The notes beneath the pieces were generated by a model that did not search any database, was not told the DNA's origin, and worked only from the letters and a program-made list of their open reading frames with translations. DNA of 64,000 bases from Fidelibacterota bacterium (GTDB lineage Bacteria; Pseudomonadota; Alphaproteobacteria; Rhodospirillales; Rhodospirillaceae). The position numbers and the translations under genes are program-made. This document shows, piece after piece, positions 18,914 to 27,802 of the stretch (position 1 is its first letter; the number at the start of each line of letters is the position of its first letter). The stretch lies in the NCBI GenBank assembly GCA_947476275.1, contig CANJPQ010000015.1, positions 57,892 to 121,891 of the forward strand, given 5' to 3'.

Positions 18914-19861
18914 ATGGCACGTCTTTTTGCAACTCTCGCCGTCTGCGTCGCGGCGGCATGGCCGCAGGGTGCGGCGTTCGCAGCGCCGGCGCCGGGCACC
19001 GTCATTCAGGATTGTTCGACCTGTCCACCGGTGGTCGTCATCCCAGCGGGCACGTTCCTGATGGGCTCTCCACCCGGCGCAATCGCGCAGGACGAGACCG
19101 GTGAATCGCCGCAAGTCCCCATGACCGTGCCGCGCCCGTTCGCGATGGGGCGCACCGAAGTGACCAACGCGCAGTTCTCGGCGTATGCCGATGCCGTGGG
19201 ATTTGCGCCGACAATCCTCTGTCGGGTCTGGAGCTTCGAGAAGGGGCGCTATGAGGACGACCCCAACCGCACCTGGAAGACGCCGGGTGTGCCGCGCAAC
19301 CCGCAGCCGAACCATCCGGTGAGTTGCGTGAGTTGGCCGGAGGCGAAGGCGTATATCGCTTGGCTCGCCAAAACCACCGGCAAGCCCTATCGCCTGCCGA
19401 CCGAGGCCGAGTGGGAATATGCCGCCCGCGCCGGAACGCAGACGCTTTATCCGTGGGGCGACAATCCCAACGGCGCCTGCAAGACCGCCAACATCTACGA
19501 CCTCAGCACCCGTGCCGCCATCCCGCTCGCGTGGGAGCATGCGATGTGCGAGGACGGCTTCGCCGATGTGGCTCCGGCCGGATCCTTGAAGCCCAATGCC
19601 TTCGGGCTCTACGACATGATCGGCAATCTGTGGGAATGGGCTGAGGACTGCGCCACTAAGAGCCACATCGGCCGCCCAAAGGATGCGCGCGCCTGGGTGT
19701 GGGAGGGCGGCTGTCGGCGGGTGATCCAGCGCGGCGGCGGTTGGTTCACCTCCACCGATCGCGCGCGTCCCGGGTATCACGGCGATGCCACCGCCACGGA
19801 TCATTTCGACTTCGGCGGCTTCCGCGTCGTGCGCGACCTTTCGGCGGAGGAGATGCGATGA
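18914..19861 (+). CDS. exported SUMF1/FGE-sulfatase-domain protein (paralogue 1)
   Basis: The 315-residue protein has a Sec signal peptide (about 1-23, ending AAFA) followed by one SUMF1 domain: the CxxC-bearing QDCSTCPPVVVIPAGTFLMG, the helix YRLPTEAEWEYAARAGT, the loop FGLYDMIGNLWEWAEDC and the C-terminal RGGGWFTS...FGGFRVVRD. In formylglycine-generating enzyme the last region has two copper-binding cysteines; here there are none, so it is not a classical FGE and is nearer to PvdO-type periplasmic proteins. GAGGGGG lies before the ATG. Its stop overlaps the next gene's start (ATGA). Substrate unknown. Confidence 0.85.
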   Translation: MARLFATLAVCVAAAWPQGAAFAAPAPGTVIQDCSTCPPVVVIPAGTFLMGSPPGAIAQDETGESPQVPMTVPRPFAMGRTEVTNAQFSAYADAVGFAPTILCRVWSFEKGRYEDDPNRTWKTPGVPRNPQPNHPVSCVSWPEAKAYIAWLAKTTGKPYRLPTEAEWEYAARAGTQTLYPWGDNPNGACKTANIYDLSTRAAIPLAWEHAMCEDGFADVAPAGSLKPNAFGLYDMIGNLWEWAEDCATKSHIGRPKDARAWVWEGGCRRVIQRGGGWFTSTDRARPGYHGDATATDHFDFGGFRVVRDLSAEEMR

Positions 19862-20781
19862 TCGCGTTTCTCGCGCTGTTCCTATTTTCGGCGACTGCGG
19901 CGGAGCCGCCGCGCGTGCTGAAGGATTGTCCGGAGTGCCCGGAACTCGTGATCGTGCGCGCCGGCAAGTTCATGATGGGCGCGGACGGCGCCAATGCGCT
20001 CGGCGCGGCGGACGAATCCGATCGCGACACCGGTGAGCAGATGCCGCTTGCAGTCACCATCGCCAAGCCGTTCGCGCTCGGCAAGTTCGAGGTCTCCGTC
20101 GGCGACTACGCGCGCTTCGTGAAAGCGTCCGGCTATAAGCCTGCGCCCGGTTGCCGCGTGTGGCACGACGGCTGGGTCGTCGATCCCAAGGCAACCTGGC
20201 GCGCCAAGGACCCGCGTGAGGCGGTTGCCTGTGTCAGTTGGGACGATGCGACGGCCTACGTCGCTTGGCTTACGAAGACGACGGGCAAGCCTTACCGGCT
20301 GCCTTCCGAGAGCGAGTGGGAATACGCCGTCCGCGCCGGCAGCACCGCGCCGCGCCCGTTCGGCAACAATTCATTCGAAGGCGTGTCCCTGTCGTTGGCG
20401 TGCGAAAACGCCAATGTGTTCGACGTCACCGCGCAGGCGATCTACCTATTCGCCGTGCCCTATGCACGCTGCCGCGACAACTACGCTGGCGTGGCGCCGG
20501 TGGGGCAGTTCAAAGCGAATGCGTTCGGGCTGCACGACATGATCGGCAACGTGACCGAGTGGACCGCCGATTGCTACACCGGCAGCTACTGGGGCCGCCC
20601 GCCCGACGGCCGGGCTTGGGTGTGGCAGGGCGGCTGCGAAACCCGCAGCGTGCGCGGCGGCTCCTGGGCCAGCCGTCCAACCGAAGCGCGCTCTGCCAAG
20701 CGGATGCAGGCGACGCCGGACACGCGCGACGCTACCATCGGTTTCCGCATCGCCCGCGATCTGACGCTGGAGGAACAATGA
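19858..20781 (+). CDS. exported SUMF1/FGE-sulfatase-domain protein (paralogue 2)
   Basis: A 307-residue paralogue with a short signal peptide (MIAFLALFLFSATAA) and the same order of motifs: KDCPECPELVIVRAGKFMMG, YRLPSESEWEYAVRAGS, FGLHDMIGNVTEWTADC and RGGSWASRP...IGFRIARD. FGE copper cysteines are absent from the last block, although several other cysteines are shared with the neighbours (GCRVW, VACVSW, LACENAN). It overlaps the preceding and following genes by four bases at each end, so all three are translated from one message and probably assemble or act in sequence. Function unknown. Confidence 0.85.
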   Translation: MIAFLALFLFSATAAEPPRVLKDCPECPELVIVRAGKFMMGADGANALGAADESDRDTGEQMPLAVTIAKPFALGKFEVSVGDYARFVKASGYKPAPGCRVWHDGWVVDPKATWRAKDPREAVACVSWDDATAYVAWLTKTTGKPYRLPSESEWEYAVRAGSTAPRPFGNNSFEGVSLSLACENANVFDVTAQAIYLFAVPYARCRDNYAGVAPVGQFKANAFGLHDMIGNVTEWTADCYTGSYWGRPPDGRAWVWQGGCETRSVRGGSWASRPTEARSAKRMQATPDTRDATIGFRIARDLTLEEQ

Positions 20782-22250
20782 TCCACGCCCTGATGCTTAT
20801 TGCGGCACTGCAGTTGCCTGCCCACGCTGCACAAGCGCCTGCCAAACCCAAGGTGCTCGACACCGCCGCGGCGGTAAAAGCGGTCGGCGGCAAGGAAGCC
20901 GATCTCGCTGCGGGAACGGTGATCAAGGACTGCGCGACCTGCCCGGAGATGGTGATCGTGCCGCCGGGCAATTTTATCATGGGGACTGCTGCGAACGCGA
21001 AGGAGGTTGATCCCTCCCGCGGCGAAACCCCCCAGGCCAAAATCGCCATCGCGCGCACGTTCGCCCTTGGTCGCACCGAAGTGACCCGCGGCCAGTACAA
21101 GCAATTTGTCGCCGAGACCGGCCATCAGACAAAACACCAGTGCCGTGTGTGGGACAAGGAGTTCAAGGAAAGCGACGCTGCCAATTGGGAACAGCCCATG
21201 CAGCCCGCTGAGCCGAAGGACGAGCACCCGGTCGCGTGCGTGTCGTGGAACGACGCCGTGGCTTTTGCGGCTTGGCTGTCGCAGAAGACCGGCCACACCT
21301 ATCGGCTACCCTCCACAGCGGAGTGGGAGTATGCCGCCCGTGCCGGTACCACCACGTCGCGCTTCTGGGGGGAGTCCCCGGACGACGCCTGCCAATACGC
21401 CAACACCTTCGACATTTCCTCGGCGGAGAAATATCCCTTCAACTGGGTGCACGCCCAATGCAAGGACGGCTACGCCGACGTCGCACCTGTCGGCAAGTTC
21501 AAGCCCAACGCGTTCGGGCTCTACGACATGATTGGCAACGTGTGGGAATGGCAGGCGGACTGCTACGCCGGCAGCAGCCAGGGGCGGCCCAAAGACGGCA
21601 CCGCGTGGGTATGGGAGGGCTGTGGCGAATTCCACGAGAACCGCGGCGGCGGCTGGATGACCGCGCCGGAGCGCAACCGCATCGCGTGGCCCGGCCGCGA
21701 CGATCCAGACAAGCGCGACAACTTCTTCGGCTTCCGCATCGCCCGCAGCCTGGATGCGCCCTATCAGCCGCCTTACGATGGCGGCACGCTGCGACGCGTG
21801 ACGTTCTTCACCAACGATATCGCCAAGGCCAAAGCCTTCTGGGTCGATGCGCTGGGCTACAAGGTGCGCATGGATACGCCGAACTTCGGCGGCGATGAGA
21901 CGCCCAAGACGCTGAAGCTGCCGCCGGGTGCGAAGGTGCACTTTATGATTCTCGAACCCGGCGCCACCGGCGGGCCTTTGATCGGCCTGATGGCGCCGAT
22001 GGGGGCCAGCTTCACGCCGCTCGATCATCCGATCGACCAAGCCCCGCGCGCGGGGGATGCGATGATCGTCGTCAAGGTCAAGGACATCGCCAAGAGCTTC
22101 GCGGTCTTTAAACAGAACGGTGTGCGCGTGATGAATGAACCGACGCGACTCACGGGGACTGGCGGGACGCCGACGGTCGGCTACGAGGGTATCGTCATGT
22201 CGCCAGACGGCAGCCGCATCATCGTGCAGCAGGTCGACGCCAATGGTTGA
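20778..22250 (+). CDS. exported fusion of a SUMF1/FGE-sulfatase domain and a VOC (glyoxalase-like) domain
   Basis: The 490-residue protein has a Sec signal (about 1-18, ending AHAAQA), a SUMF1 domain to about residue 330 (KDCATCPEMVIVPPGNFIMG; YRLPSTAEWEYAARAGT; FGLYDMIGNVWEWQADC; RGGGWMTA) and then a VOC domain from about 340 to the end, starting LRRVTFFTNDIAKAKAFWVD and finishing GIVMSPDGSRIIVQQVD. VOC domains bind a metal and small ligands in glyoxalases, dioxygenases and resistance proteins. The start overlaps the stop of paralogue 2 (ATGA), and the stop overlaps the amine oxidase start by eight bases. The fusion ties a VOC activity to the SUMF1 function. Confidence 0.85.
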   Translation: MIHALMLIAALQLPAHAAQAPAKPKVLDTAAAVKAVGGKEADLAAGTVIKDCATCPEMVIVPPGNFIMGTAANAKEVDPSRGETPQAKIAIARTFALGRTEVTRGQYKQFVAETGHQTKHQCRVWDKEFKESDAANWEQPMQPAEPKDEHPVACVSWNDAVAFAAWLSQKTGHTYRLPSTAEWEYAARAGTTTSRFWGESPDDACQYANTFDISSAEKYPFNWVHAQCKDGYADVAPVGKFKPNAFGLYDMIGNVWEWQADCYAGSSQGRPKDGTAWVWEGCGEFHENRGGGWMTAPERNRIAWPGRDDPDKRDNFFGFRIARSLDAPYQPPYDGGTLRRVTFFTNDIAKAKAFWVDALGYKVRMDTPNFGGDETPKTLKLPPGAKVHFMILEPGATGGPLIGLMAPMGASFTPLDHPIDQAPRAGDAMIVVKVKDIAKSFAVFKQNGVRVMNEPTRLTGTGGTPTVGYEGIVMSPDGSRIIVQQVDANG

Positions 22251-23664
22251 TCTGACACGCCGGTCCAGCCTCGGACTTATCGGCGCGGCCGCGCTTGCCA
22301 AGCCGGTCTTCGCCGCCGCGCCGCGTATGAGCACGGATGTCGATGTCGTGATCGTCGGCGCCGGCCTCTCCGGCCTGATCGCTGCCATGATCTTGGAGGA
22401 ACAGGGCAAAAGCGTTGTCGTCGTGGAGGCGAAGAATCGCGTCGGTGGGCGCTGCTACACTTTCACCGATCTTCCGGGAAAGCCCGAAGCCGGGGGCTCG
22501 TCTGTCGGGTCGATGTACGCGCGCTTCCTCGATTGGAGCGACCGGCTGGGCGTGAAGCGCCATGGGGAAGAGAACGCGCCCGCCGGCTGGGTCTACAACA
22601 TCAAAGGCCAGAACATCGAGCGCAAGGACTGGCCGACCCACGCGCTGAATCCCTTCGCCGACGCGGACAAGCAGATCACGCCGGACGCCTTCCGTTTCCG
22701 CATGCTCGATCGCGTCAAGACGTTCGCCGATCTCGAGTCCTGGGTCGAGCCAGCAAAGTTCAAGGACGACACCTCGGTCTATGCGCTGATGAAGGCGCGC
22801 GGTCTTTCGGACGCTGCGATCGGCCTCGGCTTCGGCGCCAATCCCGGCTACGGCCACACGCCATACGATCTGTCCTCCGTTCACATGTTCCATGTATCCA
22901 ACTTCGCAGCTAGTCAGATGCAAAGCGGGCCGCCGTACTTCTGGTCGATCGAGGGCGGCAATCAGTCGCTGCCGAACGCCATGCGCAAGGCGCTCAAAGG
23001 GGATCTCATTCTGAATGCCCCGATCGCGGCCGTGCGCGGCAGCGCGGGCGGTGTCGACGTGATCGCGCGCGACGGCCGGCGGTTCCACGGCAAGCGCGCC
23101 ATCGTCACGCTGCCGTTCTCCGCTTTACGTCTGGTGGATTTCGATCCGGGCCTGGGCGGTGCGCAGGCTGAGGCGGTTAACACCATGCCTTACGGCGTGT
23201 GCTGGCATGCGTATCTTTCGGTGGCCAAGAAATTCTGGGAAAGCGACGGCCTGCCGCCGCAAACCTGGTCGGATTCACAGATCGGTCGTACCAACGTCGT
23301 GCGCGACGGCAAGGACATTGTCGGACTCTACGTGTTCCTGACCGGGCGGCAGGCGATGACGCTCAATCGCCTGCCGATCGAAGATGCGAAGCAGGCTTAT
23401 ATGGCAGCCCTCGCCGCAGTACGCCCTGCCACCAAAGGCGCGGTGAAGATGGAGCGCGCGTGGAGCTGGGTGAACGATCCTTATGCCGGCGGCATGTACG
23501 CGTACTGGCGACCCGGCATGATCGGCCGTCTCAAGGCCGATATGGCCAAGCCGGTGAACGGCGTGCACTTTGCCGGCGAGCACACCGCGGATTCGACGCG
23601 CGGCCTGGAGGGTGCGCTGGAGTCCGGCGAACGCGCCGCGACCGAAGTGTTGGCGTTGCTGTAG
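22243..23664 (+). CDS. Tat-exported flavin monoamine oxidase family protein
   Basis: The 473-residue protein has a twin-arginine-like leader (VDLTRRSSLGLIGAAALA), an N-terminal dinucleotide fold VDVVIVGAGLSGLIAAM, the family motif RVGGRCYTF, a central substrate domain and the C-terminal FAD motif FAGEHTADSTRGLEGALESG. These define the amine oxidase/monoamine oxidase flavoprotein family, which oxidises amines, or sometimes other hydrides, with FAD and oxygen. Tat export implies folding with FAD before translocation to the periplasm. It overlaps the SUMF1-VOC gene by eight bases and is thus part of the same coupled operon. The amine substrate is not predictable. Confidence 0.88.
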   Translation: MVDLTRRSSLGLIGAAALAKPVFAAAPRMSTDVDVVIVGAGLSGLIAAMILEEQGKSVVVVEAKNRVGGRCYTFTDLPGKPEAGGSSVGSMYARFLDWSDRLGVKRHGEENAPAGWVYNIKGQNIERKDWPTHALNPFADADKQITPDAFRFRMLDRVKTFADLESWVEPAKFKDDTSVYALMKARGLSDAAIGLGFGANPGYGHTPYDLSSVHMFHVSNFAASQMQSGPPYFWSIEGGNQSLPNAMRKALKGDLILNAPIAAVRGSAGGVDVIARDGRRFHGKRAIVTLPFSALRLVDFDPGLGGAQAEAVNTMPYGVCWHAYLSVAKKFWESDGLPPQTWSDSQIGRTNVVRDGKDIVGLYVFLTGRQAMTLNRLPIEDAKQAYMAALAAVRPATKGAVKMERAWSWVNDPYAGGMYAYWRPGMIGRLKADMAKPVNGVHFAGEHTADSTRGLEGALESGERAATEVLALL

Positions 23665-23834
23665 CGCTCTCGGTCAACGCCGTGGACGCGTGTTCGCGTT
23701 CCTGCGTGCACTGCACCTAAAGGCCCACCGAAGCTTGGCCGCGCCAATAGGTTTGTCCGGTTTTGCCTTGCCAAGCTCAGGGCTTTGCATTGTCATCCTC
23801 GCATTACGTTTTGGGACTCGTGGGGAGGCGTTCG

Positions 23835-25013
23835 ATGCGATCGGTACTCTTGAGCTGCGTGGCGGCGGTCGTGCTGTCGAGCTGCATGAACGCAGAGAGT
23901 AAGCCCGCCACCAAGGCAGAGGTTCCGAAAGCGACCGCGCCGCAAGCCGCCGCTGCACCGGCTGCGCCGAAACCGCCCGCGGCTCCGGTGAACAAGGCGG
24001 CGTCCGAAGGCACCGAGATGCCGGTGTGGAAGATTCCAAACGTCCCGAGTGCGGCGGAAGCCTACTACGCACCGGACAACCTGCATGTCATCGCGCAAAC
24101 GCAAGATCCGCAGGCGAAGAAGAACGCCATGGGCCGTCCCGGCTCGCTCACCTACACCTTCACCGATCAGGGCACCGACATCCGGCGCATCAATGACACG
24201 GGCCAGGATGCCTGCTCGTACTTCTTCCCGGATATGAAGCGGCTGATCTGGACGTCCACCAAGGACAACCTGGATATGCCTGTCGGCAACTGGTCGGACC
24301 AGAGCGACTACCCGCAAGGCGGCGAACTCTACACGTCCGATCTCAACGGCAAGAACGTCAAGCGACTCACCAATAATAAGTTCTACGAGGCGGAGGTGTC
24401 GGTTTCGCCTAACGGCAAGACGATCGTCTTCGGCCGCCAGATCGACGGCAAGATGGACCTCTGGACCATGAATCCGGACGGCACCAATCAGAAGCAGATC
24501 ACCAACACGGCCGACTGGCAGGAAGGCGCGCCATTCTTCCTACCGGACAACGAGCACATCATGTTCCGCGCCTGGCGCCGCTCCGAGTTCGGCAAGGTGA
24601 AGCCCACGCCGATGACTGTCTTCACGATCAAGAAGGACGGTACGGAATGGAAGCGCTACACCTTCGACCGTGACATGAACTGGGCGCCGTACCCCATGAG
24701 CGACGGGCGCCACTATGTGTTCGTCAAGCCGGTCACCGAAACGAACTGGGAAGTCTATCTCGGCGATCTCGCCGGGGGACCGCCGCGGCGCCTCACCTTC
24801 AACGACAGTTTCGACGGCTTCCCGGCGACGTCGCCGGACGGCAAGAAGATGCTGTTCGCCCGGTCCACCGGGCCCGGTTTCATGGCCGGCATGTATACCT
24901 TCGTGATGGATATCTCGAGCCTGGGTCTCGGCCCGGACAAGTACGAGAAGCTTAATCCGAAATGGGGCGAGCCCATGAAGGACGATCCGAAGCCGACGGC
25001 ATCCAAGGGCTAA
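23835..25013 (+). CDS. lipoprotein with TolB-like PD40 beta-propeller repeats
   Basis: The 392-residue protein starts MRSVLLSCVAAVVLSSC, with a lipobox LSSC, so it is lipidated at Cys17. An Ala/Pro/Lys-rich linker (about 25-60) leads to propeller blades recognisable as repeated 'SPDG.K..F.R' motifs: LTNNKFYEAEVSVSPNGKTI, QITNTADWQEGAPFF, and LTFNDSFDGFPATSPDGKKM. Such WD40-like PD40 repeats bind proteins, as in TolB, or occasionally ligands. A leader of 170 bases after the amine oxidase may hold its own promoter, but the strand and close follow-up gene suggest one unit. No catalytic residues are recognised. Confidence 0.8.
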   Translation: MRSVLLSCVAAVVLSSCMNAESKPATKAEVPKATAPQAAAAPAAPKPPAAPVNKAASEGTEMPVWKIPNVPSAAEAYYAPDNLHVIAQTQDPQAKKNAMGRPGSLTYTFTDQGTDIRRINDTGQDACSYFFPDMKRLIWTSTKDNLDMPVGNWSDQSDYPQGGELYTSDLNGKNVKRLTNNKFYEAEVSVSPNGKTIVFGRQIDGKMDLWTMNPDGTNQKQITNTADWQEGAPFFLPDNEHIMFRAWRRSEFGKVKPTPMTVFTIKKDGTEWKRYTFDRDMNWAPYPMSDGRHYVFVKPVTETNWEVYLGDLAGGPPRRLTFNDSFDGFPATSPDGKKMLFARSTGPGFMAGMYTFVMDISSLGLGPDKYEKLNPKWGEPMKDDPKPTASKG

Positions 25014-25046
25014 ACCGCGTCTCAACCGACCTGGCAGGAGGACCTC

Positions 25047-25943
25047 ATGATCTCCATGCTTAAGCGACCACCGTTCATCGGCATTATTGCCTTTGCTTTG
25101 GTGTTCATCTTCACCGCCATCGGTCACTCGGTGATGGTGCTGATCATGAGTGTCTTCAAGGAAGGCCAGTACTGGGCCGCCTTTGCGCAAGGCTTGATCG
25201 GCCTCATCGCCATGTATGTCGGCGTACGCTTCAACGACGACGAGAACATCGCCACCTGGTGCGGGTTCTTCGGCGGCGGTTGGATGTGGTCCGGCTGGGT
25301 CGAGTTCTCTTACGTGTTCTACTCACGACACATCGGCGTGCTGCCGATACCGCGCGAAGTCGGCCCGCCGCAGTTGCCGGAGTATCTCGTACTGCCGTCA
25401 TCCATCGGCGTGCTGGCGGCGACGCTGGTCTACTTCTTCTTTAATCGCGAGACTCGCTGCAACTCCTTCCGCTGGCTCCATCGTGCCCTGCATCTGCCGG
25501 TCGGAAAGCCGACCCTGAACTACCAGCGCAACATCTCCACCATCGTCGCGATGGAGAAGTTCTACATCACCTGGTTCTTCTACGTGTTCCTGCTGGTGAT
25601 GTACGACAAGCGCATCGTCGGCGCCCAGCATCCGGCGATGTACGTCACGTTCTTCCTGTTCGTGATCTGGTCGGTCTATCTGATCAACCGCCTGCGCAAG
25701 TTCACGCGCCTGCACTCCGCGTTCCGCTACGCCATCGCTACCGGTCTGGTCGCGTGGAACACGGTAGAGATTCTCGGCCGCTGGGGATCGCTCAAGGAGA
25801 TCTGGATCGAGCCACAGAAGTACGCTGGGCGCATGTCGCTCATCCTGGCGGCGTTCATCTGCTGCGCGGTGATCTTCGCCCTGTTCCCGAGCACCGATGC
25901 GCCGGATAAGGACGATATCCGCGCGCCCGCGCCGGCGGAGTAG
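25047..25943 (+). CDS. polytopic inner-membrane protein of unknown function, 298 aa
   Basis: The hydrophobic profile shows about seven membrane segments (approximate residues 9-33, 42-60, 68-92, 113-131, 170-188, 198-216 and 266-286) with charged loops between them. No family was recognised. AGGAGG six bases before the ATG gives a strong start. It follows the PD40 lipoprotein gene by 33 bases, so the pair probably forms an envelope unit. Conserved-looking features are the aromatic-rich GGGWMWSGWVEFSYVFYSRH loop and the short acidic C-terminal tail DAPDKDDIRAPAPAE. It converges on the exported protein gene at 25970. Confidence 0.65.
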   Translation: MISMLKRPPFIGIIAFALVFIFTAIGHSVMVLIMSVFKEGQYWAAFAQGLIGLIAMYVGVRFNDDENIATWCGFFGGGWMWSGWVEFSYVFYSRHIGVLPIPREVGPPQLPEYLVLPSSIGVLAATLVYFFFNRETRCNSFRWLHRALHLPVGKPTLNYQRNISTIVAMEKFYITWFFYVFLLVMYDKRIVGAQHPAMYVTFFLFVIWSVYLINRLRKFTRLHSAFRYAIATGLVAWNTVEILGRWGSLKEIWIEPQKYAGRMSLILAAFICCAVIFALFPSTDAPDKDDIRAPAPAE

Positions 25944-25969
25944 ACCTTCGACGTCCTCGGCGTGAGGCG

Positions 25970-26665
25970 TTACTGGCTGACGGTGTTGGCCGCGGTCTTG
26001 GGCGCGTAGCCCTTCACTTTCACCGTGATCATGCCGTCGTTTTGCCACGGCGAAACGTCGAACTCGACGCCAAGCAGCTTGGCGTAGCCCTGCATGCGCG
26101 GAATGGTCCAGTTCTCGTGGATCCATTTCTCATCGATGTCGAATTGTCCGAGCCGCTCGCTGGCCTTCAACACATTTCCATACGGCGACTTGTAGCGCCG
26201 CAAGCCCGGTTCGCTTTGGGTGTCGAGCACCAGTTGCCAGTGGCACGTTGTCTGGTCGAACACTGCTTTGAGGGCCATGTCCTTATCGCCGGCATCTTCC
26301 ATCATCTTGCGCGCGCGCAACAGCATCGGCGCCTGGGTCTTGATTTCTGCTTCCACCGCTTCCTGCACCAGCTTGTGGTCCTTGGAGAACTGCACATGGG
26401 ACAGCAGGCTCTTCACCAGGGCGTCGTTGGTCTCGTGCTGGTAGCCGCCTTTATCGTTCAGGGTTTTCATGACCATGTTCATGATCAGGCCCAGGTCGCG
26501 TTCCTTGCCTTCGAAACCGGTGTAGCGTCCGAGCGTCTTCTCCGCTTTCGGCGGTGCGGCTTGAATGTCGGTGAGCTTACCCGCGGCAAGGCTGCCGGGT
26601 TTGTCCGCGGCGAGCGCGCCACCGGCGCATAAGGCGATCACGGCAGCGAATGTCGAGAACTTCAT
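25970..26665 (-). CDS. exported hypothetical protein, 231 aa
   Basis: A Sec signal peptide (MKFSTFAAVIALCAGGALAA) is followed by a mostly helical, charged mature domain with a single mature-region cysteine in FDQTTCHWQLVL. No family recognised. GGAGGG about nine bases upstream of the ATG at 26665 fixes the start; the frame remains open upstream without signal-like sequence. The protein would act in the periplasm. It lies convergent to the membrane-protein gene and divergent from the VOC gene at 26804, with a 138-base shared upstream region. Confidence 0.7.
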   Translation of the reverse strand: MKFSTFAAVIALCAGGALAADKPGSLAAGKLTDIQAAPPKAEKTLGRYTGFEGKERDLGLIMNMVMKTLNDKGGYQHETNDALVKSLLSHVQFSKDHKLVQEAVEAEIKTQAPMLLRARKMMEDAGDKDMALKAVFDQTTCHWQLVLDTQSEPGLRRYKSPYGNVLKASERLGQFDIDEKWIHENWTIPRMQGYAKLLGVEFDVSPWQNDGMITVKVKGYAPKTAANTVSQ

Positions 26666-26803
26666 GACGGCTCCCTCCTGCAAATGGCGGGGCAGTCTAC
26701 ACCCGACCGCTGCCCCCCTTGGAGCGTGTTGCGCGGCGGAGACGTTCACACGGCATTGCGCGACCGCGCCTTGGACGGGCATTGTGCGGCAGCAGGTGCA
26801 TCT

Positions 26804-27802
26804 ATGACCGAAGCCGGATCTCCCCTGGCCGTCGCGGTCCTTGGCGTGTCGTGTCTCGCCAAGGCCCTGGCGTTCTATCGCGACGTGATCGGCCTAAGCG
26901 CCACGCCGGAGGTGATCTGGCAAGGCCCCGCGTTTGAGCGCCACTTCGCCTTATCGCCCGGCAGCGCCGCCCGAGCGGTCATGCTTTCCGCCCCCTGGAC
27001 GCCGGGTGGCGGCCCCAAGGTGGGCCGCATCCTCGCGCTCGAGTTCGATGCTCAGGACCGCAAGCAGATCGCGCAGCCGGGCGATCGCACGTACCGAGGC
27101 CTGTGGAACCTGAACTTCTACGTCGACGACATTCGCGCCACCACCAGGGCGCTCCAGGCGCGCGGGTTCAATTTCTGGAGCGAGCCGGTCGGCTATGAAG
27201 TCTCAGCCGAAGGCGGATCGCCGGTGGAGGTCCTGTTCGACGGGCCGGACAATCTCGCCATCAATCTCGTGGAACTCACGGGTGGACCGACCTCGACCAT
27301 CGGCAGGTTGCGCGCGGAGGTGAATACGCTCGGCAAGTCGCAGACCGGCTTCACGCAGGTATCGACCACGTCGCATTCGATCATCGACCACGCGAAAGCC
27401 TTTGCGTTCTACACGCAGGTGCTGGGCATGACGACCCACATGGATGCGGTGCTGGCGAAGCCTGAAACCAACCACTTCCTCAATCGCCCACGCGACGCGC
27501 AGACGCGAGCGACCTTCATGGCCGGCGCCCATCAGTTCGGCAAAGTCGCGCTGTCGTATCCCCTGAACTACGCCGTTCCGGACCGCACGCCGCTCGCGGT
27601 GCCGCCCAACATCGGCTATCTCGCACAAGGATTCGCCGTGCCGTCACTCGCGAAGGCACTGGAAAATTGCGCCCTGGTCGGCGCTCACAGCTTCTCCCCG
27701 CCGGTGGAGATCGAGATGCCCGGCATCGGGCCCGTGTCTGCCGCCATCGTGCGCAATCCAGGGTCAGGTGCGCTGATGCAATTGTTCGAGGGAGAACGTT
27801 GA
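26804..27802 (+). CDS. two-domain VOC (glyoxalase/bleomycin resistance-like) protein
   Basis: The 332-residue cytoplasmic protein holds two VOC modules, about 8-160 (LAVAVLGVSCLAKALAFYRD...LAINLVELTG) and about 185-330 (HSIIDHAKAFAFYTQVLGMT...MQLFEGER). Double VOC proteins form the paired beta-alpha-beta-beta-beta units of glyoxalase I or extradiol dioxygenases, but the substrate here is not evident. The stop codon overlaps the first base of the following reductase ATG (TGATG), so they are co-translated and may process the same compound. The start at 26804 has an AGGTG sequence seven bases ahead; the upstream open frame antisense to the divergent gene was rejected. Confidence 0.75.
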   Translation: MTEAGSPLAVAVLGVSCLAKALAFYRDVIGLSATPEVIWQGPAFERHFALSPGSAARAVMLSAPWTPGGGPKVGRILALEFDAQDRKQIAQPGDRTYRGLWNLNFYVDDIRATTRALQARGFNFWSEPVGYEVSAEGGSPVEVLFDGPDNLAINLVELTGGPTSTIGRLRAEVNTLGKSQTGFTQVSTTSHSIIDHAKAFAFYTQVLGMTTHMDAVLAKPETNHFLNRPRDAQTRATFMAGAHQFGKVALSYPLNYAVPDRTPLAVPPNIGYLAQGFAVPSLAKALENCALVGAHSFSPPVEIEMPGIGPVSAAIVRNPGSGALMQLFEGER

